A stretch of DNA of 64,000 bases, taken from positions 4,030,001-4,094,000 of the forward strand of contig NZ_JARUBP010000001.1 of the NCBI RefSeq assembly GCF_029626225.1, given 5' to 3'. The position numbers and the translations under genes were made by a program. A model generated the notes under the pieces. It had not been told where the DNA came from. It searched no databases and saw only the letters and a list, made by a program, of their open reading frames with translations. Origin of the DNA: Asanoa sp. WMMD1127. GTDB taxonomy: Bacteria > Actinomycetota > Actinomycetes > Mycobacteriales > Micromonosporaceae. The number at the start of each line of letters is the position of its first letter. Positions within the stretch are counted from its first letter, which is position 1. This document shows, in pieces, positions 42,726 to 51,254 of the stretch.

Positions 42726-44669
42726 TTACCGCATACTCACCGGAATCAGTTCGCCCGCGGCCCACAGCGGCAGCTGGTCGGCGTAGTGCGGGTCGCCCGG
42801 CCGTCCACTAGCGCCGAACGGCACGATCCACCGGCTCGCCGCCCGGTCGCCGAGATCCCACACGTAGCGCGCGACGGGTCCACGCCAGCACGCGTCGGAG
42901 ACCCCCGGCACGCTGGTCGTGGCCAGCACGCAGTCGGTGTCGCCGGCGAGCGCCGCGGTGGGCACGCCACCCGGCAGCGCCTGGATCGGCGCCAGCACGT
43001 GCCGCTCACCCCAGGGCCGCGACGGCTCCGCGGCGGCCTCGGCCAAGGCGGCCGCCGCGACCGGCGCGCACAGCGCGGGCCCGAGGCCGGCCACCACACT
43101 CGCCAGCGCGACGCCGATGCGCCCCAGGGGGTCCGTCCAGGGCGCGAACAGCCGGTCGTACGCCGACGGCGCGTGCAACGGCCGCAGCACGGGGTGCGCG
43201 TGCAGCCGCCGCACCAGCGCCGACCGCCACGCCGCATAGTCACCGGCCTCGACACTGGCCACGCCCATCGCCCCGTCCCAGCCGAGCAGCCGGTCGCGCA
43301 GCGCCGCCGCCGAGCCGCTGACCGACGCCGCCGCGAGGAGATCGCGCAGCACCGGCCCGCGGACGTCGGTGTGGATCGCCGCCGCCGCTGTGCCCGCGTC
43401 GACCAGCTCCCGGATCCGCCGCGCCCGGTGCGGCGGCGCGAAGTCCACACCGAGGTCCGCCACCTCGGCGCGACGGTCGTTGGCGTGCACCGCCACACCG
43501 TCCACCGCCGACTCGGCGGCCGGCGCCCAGCCGTGCCAGGCATGGGCGGGATCCCAGGCCGGCACCGGCTCACGCAGGCACCGCGCGGAGCGCACCGGCA
43601 CCAGGCCGGCCACCAGTGAGCGCACGTCCCCGGTGGAGTCGGCGACCAGCACGCTGTTGACCGGCTCCACCCAGACCCGCAGGGCGGCGACCACGTCGGC
43701 CGTGCGCCGGGCCCGCAGCAGCGGTAGCAGCGCGTCGAAGCCCAGCGCGGCCCGCGCCCGGCTCGGCGTGCGCAGGCTCAGCGCCTCCCCGGTGCGCCGG
43801 TCGGTGTCGATCACCGGGCCGCGCGGCGTCTCGATCACCTCGACCAGCTCCGGCGCGCCGTCGCGGACCATCAGGTGTTCGATGTGGACGGTCGCCGGCT
43901 GCCACCCGGCCGGGCCGCGCACGGACACCCCGCCGTGCGCCCGGCGCACGCGCTCGCGGTAGAGGTCCTGGTAGTCGGCCATCGCGTTGGTGATGCCCCA
44001 GGCGACCCCGCCGGCGTGCCCGAAGTGCGGGACGCCAGGCACGCCGGGGAAGGCCAGCCCGACCACGTCGAACTCCGGGCACGCGAGCCCGACCTGTTGA
44101 TAGACGCCGGGCAGCTCGAGCAGGCGGTGGGGGTCGCCGGCGATCGTCGCGGGCGGCCCGGCCAGCGCCCAGGCGTTGCTGCCGGCCCCGCCCGGGTCGG
44201 CCGGGCCGAACAGCGCGGTGTCACCGAGCGCGGCGGCCAGGTCGGCCCGCCACAGCTTGTGCGGAAAGGCGCCGAACAGCGCGTGCTGCACGAGGAAGAC
44301 GCCGAGCGGTGTCCAGGGGCGCCACCGCCCGGGCCGGTGGCCGGCCGCCGCGAACTCGGGCGCGTCCGCGGCGACCAGCCCGGCATTGACACCGTCCACA
44401 TAGGCCGACACCCAGCGCCGGGTCTCCGGTGTCAGGCGGGCGAAACAGCGCCGGGCGGTGTCGTCGAGCCGGGCCCGGCGGGCGAACCGGTCCCACGGCA
44501 GCTCGGCCGGGCCCAGCACCGCCGCGAGCCGGCCCTCGGCGCGGAGCCGCTCCACCTCGATCTGCCAGGCCCGGTCGGTGGCGGTGACCCGGCCCTGCAG
44601 GAAGGCGAGCCGGTCGGCGTCGTCCGCCCACAGGTACGGGATGCCCCAGTCGTCCCGGCGTACCTTCAT
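42726..44669 (-). CDS. Penicillin-acylase-family Ntn hydrolase attached to the siderophore operon
   Basis: 647 residues, starting MKVRRDDWGIPYLWADDADRLAFLQG, the usual opening of penicillin G acylases (DxxGIPH). The autocatalytic Ser is in GGAGSNAWALAG (about residue 171), which would become the N-terminus of the beta chain; Asn in VWVEPVNSVLVADSTG fits the oxyanion Asn region. No signal peptide is evident, unlike secreted acylases. The ATG overlaps the stop of the GNAT-IucA/IucC gene by 4 bp, so it is translated with siderophore enzymes. PvdQ of Pseudomonas shows that Ntn acylases can mature siderophores, and I recall penicillin-amidase-like genes (desG) in some Streptomyces des clusters. 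An acyl transfer or removal on the siderophore is likely (inference). Confidence 0.88.
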   Translation of the reverse strand: MKVRRDDWGIPYLWADDADRLAFLQGRVTATDRAWQIEVERLRAEGRLAAVLGPAELPWDRFARRARLDDTARRCFARLTPETRRWVSAYVDGVNAGLVAADAPEFAAAGHRPGRWRPWTPLGVFLVQHALFGAFPHKLWRADLAAALGDTALFGPADPGGAGSNAWALAGPPATIAGDPHRLLELPGVYQQVGLACPEFDVVGLAFPGVPGVPHFGHAGGVAWGITNAMADYQDLYRERVRRAHGGVSVRGPAGWQPATVHIEHLMVRDGAPELVEVIETPRGPVIDTDRRTGEALSLRTPSRARAALGFDALLPLLRARRTADVVAALRVWVEPVNSVLVADSTGDVRSLVAGLVPVRSARCLREPVPAWDPAHAWHGWAPAAESAVDGVAVHANDRRAEVADLGVDFAPPHRARRIRELVDAGTAAAAIHTDVRGPVLRDLLAAASVSGSAAALRDRLLGWDGAMGVASVEAGDYAAWRSALVRRLHAHPVLRPLHAPSAYDRLFAPWTDPLGRIGVALASVVAGLGPALCAPVAAAALAEAAAEPSRPWGERHVLAPIQALPGGVPTAALAGDTDCVLATTSVPGVSDACWRGPVARYVWDLGDRAASRWIVPFGASGRPGDPHYADQLPLWAAGELIPVSMR

Positions 44670-46909
44670 CGCGCGATCGGGTTGGCCAACGTGCCGGCGA
44701 AGATGAGCGAGCCCGCCTGGTCGGTGAGGTCGACCATCTGCAGCGTGTTGCGGAGCTGCAGTCGGTTGAGGCACGAGTGGGCGAACTCGGGCCGGGCGAG
44801 GTCGAGCCGGCCGCGCAGGTCCGGGTGGTCCGCCGCGTGCGCGTCGACGCAGTCGGCGACGAGCGCCCAGAACCGGTCCCAGGGCAGCACGCCGTCGCCG
44901 TCGAGGATCCCGGCCAGGTGCCGCAGGAACCCGTCGAGCACGTCGGTGTGCAGCGCCAGCGCCTTCACGTCGTCGGAGACGTCGATCCGGATCCGCTCGA
45001 TCTCGGGCGGGAGCGGGCGGTCGAGGCTCATCACCGCGACCTCCTCGCCGATGTCCTTCATGAAGACCCGGGTCGGCACGTGCCCGGCCAGCACCATGAT
45101 CACGTTTTCGCCGTGGGGCATGAACGCCAGGTCGTGCCGGAGGATGCAGTGCACCACGGGGCGCACGTAGGCCCGCAGGTAGGCGGCGACCCACTGCCCG
45201 GCCGGCAGGCCCGACTCCTGGACCAGCGCCGCCACGAGCGACCGGCCGGCGCGGTCCCGGTGCAACAGGCTGGCCATCGTTGCCAACCGTTCGCCGGGCG
45301 CCAGCCGCGGCACCGGGCTCTCCCGCCAGAGCGCGGCCAGCATGCGCTGGTGCGCGGACGGAAAACCACTGCGGTGGTACGCGTCCCCGGTGTAACCCAC
45401 CGACGCCAGCTCGCGCAGCACGCCGAAGCCGCACTCGCGCAGCGTGTCGTCGGCCGCCACCACGCCGGCCACCCAGTCGTTGATCGGCGGCGTCGCGCGC
45501 ATGTAGGCGGGGGAGAGGCCGCGCAGGAAGCCCATGTTCTGGATGGCCAGCGCGGTCTTCACATAGTGCCGGTCGGGCCGGTCGGTGTTGAAGAACGTCC
45601 GGATCGACTGCTGCGCCCGGTAACGGTCCGGCCCGGCGCCCAGCGGCACGATGGCCCGACGTGCCACGTCGGGCGCGAACGTCACCGCGTGCTTGTGCTC
45701 CCACTGCCACGGGTGCACCGGCAGGTAGCGGTAGTCGGCCGGGTCCAGGCCGAGAGCGCGCAGCCGGCCGGCGAACCGGGCCAGCGTCTCCGGGCCGAGC
45801 TCCGCGGCGTAGTGGTCCTCCTCGGTGACCCCGGCGCCGGCGGTGAAGTCGCTCTCCGACCGGAGTGCCGCGAGCCAGAGCAGCCGGACGGGCCGGCCCG
45901 CCTCGGGCGCGTACGCCTCGTGGTCGGCCAGGCCGAAGCCGATCCGCCCGTTGTTGGCGACGAAGCCGGGGTGGCCTTCGGTCATCGCCGCCTCGATGGT
46001 CTGAAAGTCGGCGTGCACGAGGGCCGCCGCCGGTTGGCGCTCGTGGTGGTGCTTCCAGGCCGCGCCGGCCAGCGTGGCCGCGATCTCCTCCAGATAGGTG
46101 CCGACCAGCCGGTCCGGGATGCCCAGCGTCCCGGCCAGCCCCGCGAGGAAGGCCATCGCGTCGAGCGGCTCGCCGTCGTCGCGGCGCAGCGAGCCGGGAT
46201 CCACCACCCAGTGCTCGAGCCCGTAGCGGCGGGCGCTGAACCGGTGCCCCTCCAGCACGAATCCGTCGCCGTCGGGGGCGGGCGTCACGATCCGCTCGTG
46301 GCTGAACTCGGCGATCGCCTTGGCGATCAGGTTGCGGTGGGCGACCGCCATCGTCTCCGGCGTCAGGTGGGCGGGCGGCTCCGGCGCGGTCAGGGCGTAC
46401 GCGTCGCGCGTGCAGAAGCTCAACCGGGCCACCTTGTCGGAGAGCTGGATGCGGCGCTCCTCGACGAAGCCGACCTCGGCGTTCTTGCGCGCGATGGCGT
46501 CGTTGCGCTCGTCCGGCTCGACCACGACCCGCTTCGCCCGCGGGTCGGCGAAGATGAACGACATCACCGCCCGCATCACACCGGAGGTCAGGCCGTGCCG
46601 GGCCGGCGCGCCGGGCGCCGGGGGTGCGACCAGCACGTGCATCCCGACGTCGCCATCCTCCACTGTGTAGTGCTCGGCCAGCTCGCTGTGCGCCGGCTCG
46701 TAGGTCTCGGCCAGGAAGACCGGCGCACCGTCGAGCCGGCCGAGCCACGCCTCGTGGTGCGGGTCGCCGGCGATCTCCGCATAGGCCTTGCGCACGGTGT
46801 CGACCGAGGCGCCCTGCATTCCCCAGTAGACGGACCGCGGATGGGTGACCCAGGCGTGCAGCAGGTCCGCGTGCGCGTCGAGGTCGAGCGGTTCGAGCGT
46901 GAACGTCAC
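44666..46909 (-). CDS. Acetyltransferase-NIS synthetase fusion for hydroxamate siderophore
   Basis: 747 residues from the GTG at 46909. Residues 1-165 are a GNAT/IucB-like N-hydroxyamine acyltransferase (TFTLEPLDLDAHADLLHAWVTHPRSVYWGMQG, GDVGMHVLVAPP, AKRVVVEPDERNDAIARKNAEVGF). Residues about 190-747 are an IucA/IucC synthetase (ALVHADFQTIEAAMTEGHPGFVANNGRIGF, YLPVHPWQWEHKHA, SIRTFFNTDRPDRHYVKTALAIQNMGFLRGLSP, HGENVIMVLAGHVPTRVFMKDIG). It thus joins DesC- and DesD-type steps in one chain: acylation of N-hydroxy-diamine, then ATP-dependent condensation. Starts and stops overlap its neighbours by 4 bp on both sides. Confidence 0.92.
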   Translation of the reverse strand: MTFTLEPLDLDAHADLLHAWVTHPRSVYWGMQGASVDTVRKAYAEIAGDPHHEAWLGRLDGAPVFLAETYEPAHSELAEHYTVEDGDVGMHVLVAPPAPGAPARHGLTSGVMRAVMSFIFADPRAKRVVVEPDERNDAIARKNAEVGFVEERRIQLSDKVARLSFCTRDAYALTAPEPPAHLTPETMAVAHRNLIAKAIAEFSHERIVTPAPDGDGFVLEGHRFSARRYGLEHWVVDPGSLRRDDGEPLDAMAFLAGLAGTLGIPDRLVGTYLEEIAATLAGAAWKHHHERQPAAALVHADFQTIEAAMTEGHPGFVANNGRIGFGLADHEAYAPEAGRPVRLLWLAALRSESDFTAGAGVTEEDHYAAELGPETLARFAGRLRALGLDPADYRYLPVHPWQWEHKHAVTFAPDVARRAIVPLGAGPDRYRAQQSIRTFFNTDRPDRHYVKTALAIQNMGFLRGLSPAYMRATPPINDWVAGVVAADDTLRECGFGVLRELASVGYTGDAYHRSGFPSAHQRMLAALWRESPVPRLAPGERLATMASLLHRDRAGRSLVAALVQESGLPAGQWVAAYLRAYVRPVVHCILRHDLAFMPHGENVIMVLAGHVPTRVFMKDIGEEVAVMSLDRPLPPEIERIRIDVSDDVKALALHTDVLDGFLRHLAGILDGDGVLPWDRFWALVADCVDAHAADHPDLRGRLDLARPEFAHSCLNRLQLRNTLQMVDLTDQAGSLIFAGTLANPIAR

Positions 46910-48201
46910 GGCGCCACCTCCGCGAGCGCCGGCGCGGGGACGCCGAACTCCTGGAACGCGATCCGCTCCTCGACCGGGTAGACCTCGCGGCCCGTCAGGG
47001 CACGGATGATGACCGAGTTGCGGTAGGCGCCCATGCCGAGGTCGGGGGCGGTGAGGCTGTGCGTGTGCTCCTCCGCGTTCTGCACGAAGATCTCGTCGCC
47101 GGCCACGTCGACCGCGTAGCCCAGCGAGACGTCGTAGCGGCCGCGCTCGTCCCAACGGATCCGGTCGCGCACGGGGTCGAGGAAGGCCGGCACGCGGGGC
47201 GCGTAGCCGGTGGCCAGGATCAGCCCTCGCGTCTCGGCGGTGAAGGAGCGGTCCTGTTCGCCGTGGTGCAGGTCGAGGGTGAACCGCTCGCCGTCCCAGC
47301 TCGCCCCGGTCACCTCGACGCCGGTGCGCAGCGTCGTCCGGACCGGTCCGCTCAGGCCCTGCTCGTAGAGGGTGTCGAAGATAGTGTCGACCAGGTCGCC
47401 ACTGATTCCCTTGTAGAGGCTGCGCTGCTCGCGGCCGAGCCGGTCACGGGTGTCGGCCGGCAGGGCGTGGTGGTAGCGGATGTATTCCGGCGAGGTCAGC
47501 TCCAGCGTCAGCTTGGTGTATTCCATCGGAAAGAACCGCGGCGACCGGGTCAGCCAGGTCAGGTGGTAACCGCCGGGGTGCGCGCCGGGCAGCAGGTCGA
47601 GGTAGATCTCCGCCGCGCTCTGTCCACTGCCGACGACCGTGATGGAGTCGAGCCGCTGGAGCTCCAGCTTGGCCGCGAGATAGTCCGCGCTGTGCCGCAC
47701 CGGGCCGGGCAGGTCGCGCAGGGCGGCCGGCACACGCGGCGCCGTGCCGATGCCGAGCACGAGCTTGCGCGCCCACACCGTCTCGACCGCGCCGGCGGAG
47801 AGCACCCGCAGGGCGTACGCCCGACGGGTGTGGTCGTAGTCGACCCGCTCGACGCGGCTGCCGAACCGGATCGGCAACTGGGCGGCCGCCCACCGGCAGT
47901 AGTCGTTGTATTCCGCGCGCAGCGGGTAGAAGCTCTCGCGGATGTAGAACCGGTAGAGCCGGCCGGTCCGCTTGAGGTAGTTGAGGAACGAGAACCGCGA
48001 GGTCGGGTCGGCCAGCGTGACCAGGTCGGCCAGGAACGGCACCTGGATCGTGGCGCCCGGGATCATCAGGCCCGGGTGCCAGTCGAACCCGTCCCGCTGC
48101 TCGAAGAACACACCGTCCACATCGGGCAGGTCGGCGGTGAGGCAGGCCAGCCCGAGGTTGAACGGGCCGACGCCGACCGCGGCGAAGTCGTGGACCCGCA
48201 T
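46906..48201 (-). CDS. desB: Lysine/diamine N-monooxygenase (siderophore)
   Basis: 431 residues from the ATG at 48201. The opening AAVGVGPFNLGLACL (FAD loop), the VPFLADLVTLADPTSRFSFLNYLK segment, NADPH motif SITVVGSGQSAAEIYLDLL and the terminal ILATGYAPRVPAFLD are those of IucD/SidA/DesB N-hydroxylases. It hydroxylates the terminal amine of cadaverine, lysine or a related diamine with O2 and NADPH. The upstream decarboxylase suggests the amine is a decarboxylated amino acid. Gene order decarboxylase-hydroxylase-acyltransferase/synthetase matches the des pathway; the symbol is given by that analogy. Confidence 0.9.
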   Translation of the reverse strand: MRVHDFAAVGVGPFNLGLACLTADLPDVDGVFFEQRDGFDWHPGLMIPGATIQVPFLADLVTLADPTSRFSFLNYLKRTGRLYRFYIRESFYPLRAEYNDYCRWAAAQLPIRFGSRVERVDYDHTRRAYALRVLSAGAVETVWARKLVLGIGTAPRVPAALRDLPGPVRHSADYLAAKLELQRLDSITVVGSGQSAAEIYLDLLPGAHPGGYHLTWLTRSPRFFPMEYTKLTLELTSPEYIRYHHALPADTRDRLGREQRSLYKGISGDLVDTIFDTLYEQGLSGPVRTTLRTGVEVTGASWDGERFTLDLHHGEQDRSFTAETRGLILATGYAPRVPAFLDPVRDRIRWDERGRYDVSLGYAVDVAGDEIFVQNAEEHTHSLTAPDLGMGAYRNSVIIRALTGREVYPVEERIAFQEFGVPAPALAEVAP

Positions 48202-48202
48202 G

Positions 48203-49657
48203 TCACACCACCGCCGTGGCGAGCCGCGGGTCGTCCTCGGCCAGCAGCGCCCAGCCGGCCTCGCGCACCCGGTCGAGCACCGCACGCAGGTGGTCGGCCG
48301 TGGTCATCGGGTTGAGCAGCGTGAACTTGAGCCAGTGCCGGCCGTCGCGGGTCGTGCCGGCGATGATGGCCTCGCCGCCGGCGAACAGCCGGGCCCGCAA
48401 CCGCGGCGTCAGCTCGTCGCAGGCGTCCTCGTCGAGCCAGGCCGGCCGGTAGCGGAACAGCACCGTGCTCAGCGTCGGCGTCGCGGCCACCTCGAACTCC
48501 GGGTCGGCGCCGAGCAGCTGGTGCGCCTCCTCGGCGAGGTCGACGACCCGGTCGAACATCGCGCCGAGCTGCTCGGCGCCGACCGTGCGGAGCGTCATCC
48601 AGAGCTTGAGCGCGTCGAACCGGCGGGTGGTCTGCAGGCTCTTGTCGACCTGGTTGGGCACGATCGCCGTGGCCGGGTTGAGGTAGTCGGCGTGGTGGGC
48701 CATCCGGCGCATGGCGGCTGAGTGGCGCACGATGATCGCGCTGGAGCTGATCGGCTGGAAGAAGCTCTTGTGGAAGTCGACGGTGACGGAGTCGGCCCGC
48801 TCGATGCCGTCGAGCAGGTGCCGGCGCCGGGTCGAGACCAGCAGACCGCAGCCGTACGCCGCGTCGACGTGCAGCCAGACGCCGCGGCGGGCGCAGGCGT
48901 CGGCGATGTCGGCGATCGGGTCGACGCAGCCGAGGTCGGTGGTGCCGGCCGTGGCCACGACGGCCATGGGCACCAGGCCGTAGCCGACCAGGTCGTCGAG
49001 CGTGCGGGTCAGCGCGGCCGGGTCCATCCGCCCGGCGGGATCGGTGGCGACCGCGACCACCGCGTCCCGGCCGAGGCCGAGCAGGATGGCGGCCTGGGTG
49101 ACGCTGAAGTGCGTCTCGGCGGTGGCGAGGACGCGCATGCGGGACAGGTCGGTGGCGCCGCTCGCCTCCCGGGCCAGCAGTAGGCCGTGCAGGTTGGACT
49201 GGGTGCCGCCACTGGTGAACACGCCGTCGGCGTCCGGGCCGAAGCCGATCCGGCCCGCGGCCCAGTCGACGAGCCGGCGCTCGATCAGCGTGCCGGTGGT
49301 GCTCTGGTCGTAGGTGTCGACCGACGAGTTGACCGCGGCCAGCAGCACCTCGGCGCTGAGGGCGGGCAGGGCGACCGGGCAGTTGAGGTGGGCGACGTAG
49401 CCGGGCTCGTGGAACCAGACGGCGTGGTCGAGGTAGAGGCGGGCGACCTCGTCGAGGGCGGCGTCGGTGTCGCCGAGCGGCCGGTCGAGGTCCACGGCGT
49501 CGACCATGCCCTGCAGGTCCGTCAGGGTGGCGCCGGAGTAGGGACGGCGCACGGTGCGCACGCGGTCCGCCACGGCCTGCGCGGCGCGGGCGACATCGTG
49601 TTGGAACGTCGTCACAGTGGACCGGCCGAACAGGTGTGGAGTCTGGTGCTCCAACAC
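48203..49657 (-). CDS. desA: PLP-dependent group II decarboxylase of the siderophore operon
   Basis: 484 residues. Group II amino-acid decarboxylase: FTSGGTQSNLHGLLLAR (phosphate loop), VVATAGTTDLGCVDPI, WLHVDAAYGCGLL (Asp for the pyridine nitrogen), PLP Lys in SVTVDFHKSFFQP. The C-terminal part carries KLWMTLRTVG and WLKFTLLNP. It most likely makes cadaverine from lysine (DesA type), though a 2,4-diaminobutyrate or other acid cannot be excluded. The first codon is uncertain: a GTG at 49657, a TTG one codon on and an internal GTG are all possible. An iron box overlaps the promoter immediately upstream. Confidence 0.88.
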   Translation of the reverse strand: MLEHQTPHLFGRSTVTTFQHDVARAAQAVADRVRTVRRPYSGATLTDLQGMVDAVDLDRPLGDTDAALDEVARLYLDHAVWFHEPGYVAHLNCPVALPALSAEVLLAAVNSSVDTYDQSTTGTLIERRLVDWAAGRIGFGPDADGVFTSGGTQSNLHGLLLAREASGATDLSRMRVLATAETHFSVTQAAILLGLGRDAVVAVATDPAGRMDPAALTRTLDDLVGYGLVPMAVVATAGTTDLGCVDPIADIADACARRGVWLHVDAAYGCGLLVSTRRRHLLDGIERADSVTVDFHKSFFQPISSSAIIVRHSAAMRRMAHHADYLNPATAIVPNQVDKSLQTTRRFDALKLWMTLRTVGAEQLGAMFDRVVDLAEEAHQLLGADPEFEVAATPTLSTVLFRYRPAWLDEDACDELTPRLRARLFAGGEAIIAGTTRDGRHWLKFTLLNPMTTADHLRAVLDRVREAGWALLAEDDPRLATAVV

Positions 49658-49666
49658 GACCTCCCT

Positions 49667-49685
49667 TTAGGTTAGCCTTGCCTAA
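49667..49685. promoter_or_regulatory. IdeR/DmdR-type iron box
   Basis: TTAGGTTAGCCTTGCCTAA agrees with the 19-bp iron-box palindrome TTAGGTTAG-S-CTAACCTAA at all but two positions. On the minus strand it contains TAACCT, a likely -10 for the siderophore operon, so Fe-bound repressor would block it. The divergent sulfotransferase gene starts 67 bp on the other side. Confidence 0.88.
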
Positions 49686-49751
49686 CTCGGGGCAGACGTT
49701 ACAGGGCGGCGAGGGCAAACGGGAAGGGGGCTGCCCATAGAGTGGGCATTC

Positions 49752-50417
49752 ATGAAGATGATTGGCGTGGGGTTCGGCCGGAGTGGCACGCTGTCGCTGC
49801 GGGCGGCGCTCGAACGGCTCGGCGCGGGGCCCTGCCTGCACATGCAGGAGCTCAGCATCGGCGCGCACCGCGAGCGCGAGGCGGCCCGCTGGAAGCGGGT
49901 CGCCGACGGGGAACCGGTCGACTGGCGGGAGGTCCTCGGTGGCTGGCAGTCCACTGTCGACTGGCCGGCGTGCACCCGGTGGCGGGAGATCTGCGCCGCC
50001 TTCCCCGACGCGCTGGTGTTGCTCAACCACCGCGACTTCGACGGCTTCTACCGCAGCTGCGAGCGGACCATCTGGGCCGTCCGTCAGGCCGCCCGGGCCG
50101 GCCGGCTGGCGCCCCGCCCCGACGGCCAGGTGCCGCCGGCGGCCTTCCGCCACGTCATCGAGCGCTTGGTCTGGCAGGAGGACTTCCAGGGCCGGTTCCC
50201 GGACCGGGACTGGATGGAGCGGATGTACGTCGAGCGGATCGCGGCCGTCCGCCGCGAGATCCCGGCGGCGCGGCTCGTGGAATGGCGCCTCGGCCACGAC
50301 GGCTGGGCGCCGCTGGCCCGCGCGCTCGGCGTGCCCGTGCCCGACGAGCCGTTTCCGCACCTGCACGACACGGCCGAGTTCCGCGAGCGCTCGGGCCTCG
50401 CTCATTCGGCGACGTAA
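49752..50417 (+). CDS. Sulfotransferase-fold protein
   Basis: 221 residues. The first strand and loop, MKMIGVGFGRSGTLSLRAALERLG, is the 5'-PSB site of the sulfotransferase family (GxxRSGT), followed by CLHMQEL and ALVLLNHRDFDGFYRSCERTIW, typical of the short bacterial subgroup often annotated as NAD-dependent epimerase/sulfotransferase. A PAPS-dependent transfer to an unknown acceptor is likely. TAGAGT (49738-49743) ends eight bases before the ATG and no Shine-Dalgarno sequence is seen. It is divergent from the iron-boxed siderophore operon, so it may be iron-linked (inference). The 3' end overlaps the convergent XRE gene by 16 bp. Confidence 0.82.
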   Translation: MKMIGVGFGRSGTLSLRAALERLGAGPCLHMQELSIGAHREREAARWKRVADGEPVDWREVLGGWQSTVDWPACTRWREICAAFPDALVLLNHRDFDGFYRSCERTIWAVRQAARAGRLAPRPDGQVPPAAFRHVIERLVWQEDFQGRFPDRDWMERMYVERIAAVRREIPAARLVEWRLGHDGWAPLARALGVPVPDEPFPHLHDTAEFRERSGLAHSAT

Positions 50418-51250
50418 CGCCCGCCCTCGTCGCCCAACACCCGGAGGAACTCGAAGCTGTCGGCCGTGTGCGAGCCGGGCTGCGGCCGGAAGACGACCAG
50501 CCGCTGGCCGGTGGTCTCGCTGCGCACGTAGTCGCACTGCACGTCGAGATCGCCGGCCCGCGGGTGGACGATCAGCTTGCGGGTGCTGTGCAGCGGCGCC
50601 ACGCGCATCTCGCCCCAGTAGCCGGCGAACTCCGGGCTGGCCGCCGAGAGGTCGGCCACCAGCCGTTCGACCTCGGGATCGGGGCCGCGCCGGGCCGCGG
50701 CCGCCCGCAGGTCGGCGACGTAGCCACGGCCGAGCGACGCGTGCTCCTCAGGCGCGTTCAACGCCCGCGACTCCGGATCGGTGAACCACCGCCAGACCAC
50801 ATTGCGGGCGCGCTGGTCGCCCTCGGTCCACCGGCCGAGCAAGGCCCGGCTGAGCGCGTTCTGGGCGAGCACCGTGCTGAGATCGTCGGTCACCTGGGCG
50901 GGCACGTCGTCCAGCGTGTCGAGGAGGAACAGCAGCGCCGGGTCGACGTACCCGGTGACCGCTCCCGGGTTGGGCGCCGCGTATCCGCCGAGCCGGTAGA
51001 GGTAGTCACGCTCCTCGACCGACAGGCGCAGGGCGCGGGCCAGCGCGCCCAGCAGCGCCTCCGACGGGGTGCCGGCCCGGGACTGCTCGAGCCGCTCGTA
51101 GTAGTCGACCGAGAGGTTGGCCAGCAGCGCGACCTCCTCGCGGCGCAGGCCGGGCGTGCGCCGCCGGCCGCCCGACGGGATGCCCACGTCGGCCGGCCGG
51201 AGCGCCTCCCGACGACTCCGCAGGAAGTCGCCGAGCTCACCACGGGCCAC
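50402..51250 (-). CDS. XRE-family regulator with MmyB-like ligand domain
   Basis: 282 residues. N-terminal HTH_XRE: LGDFLRSRREALRPADVGIP, TPGLRREEVALLANLSVDYYERLEQSRAGTPSEALLGALARALRLS. From residue 105 it follows the MmyB domain (LLFLLDTLDDVPAQVTDDLSTVLAQNALSRALLG, RNVVWRWFTDPESR, and the terminal DLDVQCDYVRSETTGQRLVVFRPQPGS). MmyB-type regulators bind fatty-acid-like ligands. A short-chain reductase is the usual neighbour; here an aldo/keto reductase lies 5 bp upstream on the same strand, so they are probably one operon. Confidence 0.92.
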   Translation of the reverse strand: MARGELGDFLRSRREALRPADVGIPSGGRRRTPGLRREEVALLANLSVDYYERLEQSRAGTPSEALLGALARALRLSVEERDYLYRLGGYAAPNPGAVTGYVDPALLFLLDTLDDVPAQVTDDLSTVLAQNALSRALLGRWTEGDQRARNVVWRWFTDPESRALNAPEEHASLGRGYVADLRAAAARRGPDPEVERLVADLSAASPEFAGYWGEMRVAPLHSTRKLIVHPRAGDLDVQCDYVRSETTGQRLVVFRPQPGSHTADSFEFLRVLGDEGGRYVAE

Positions 51251-51254
51251 TGCG

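Noticed and set aside
42726-44669. Beta-lactam resistance or penicillin processing gene
   Set aside because: The family name is historical; coupling to siderophore genes makes an acylase role there more likely.
42726-46748. 1340-codon minus-strand frame that includes the acylase
   Set aside because: The part upstream of 44669 is the wrong frame of the GNAT-IucA/IucC gene; the acylase proper starts at MKVRRDD with a 4-bp overlap.
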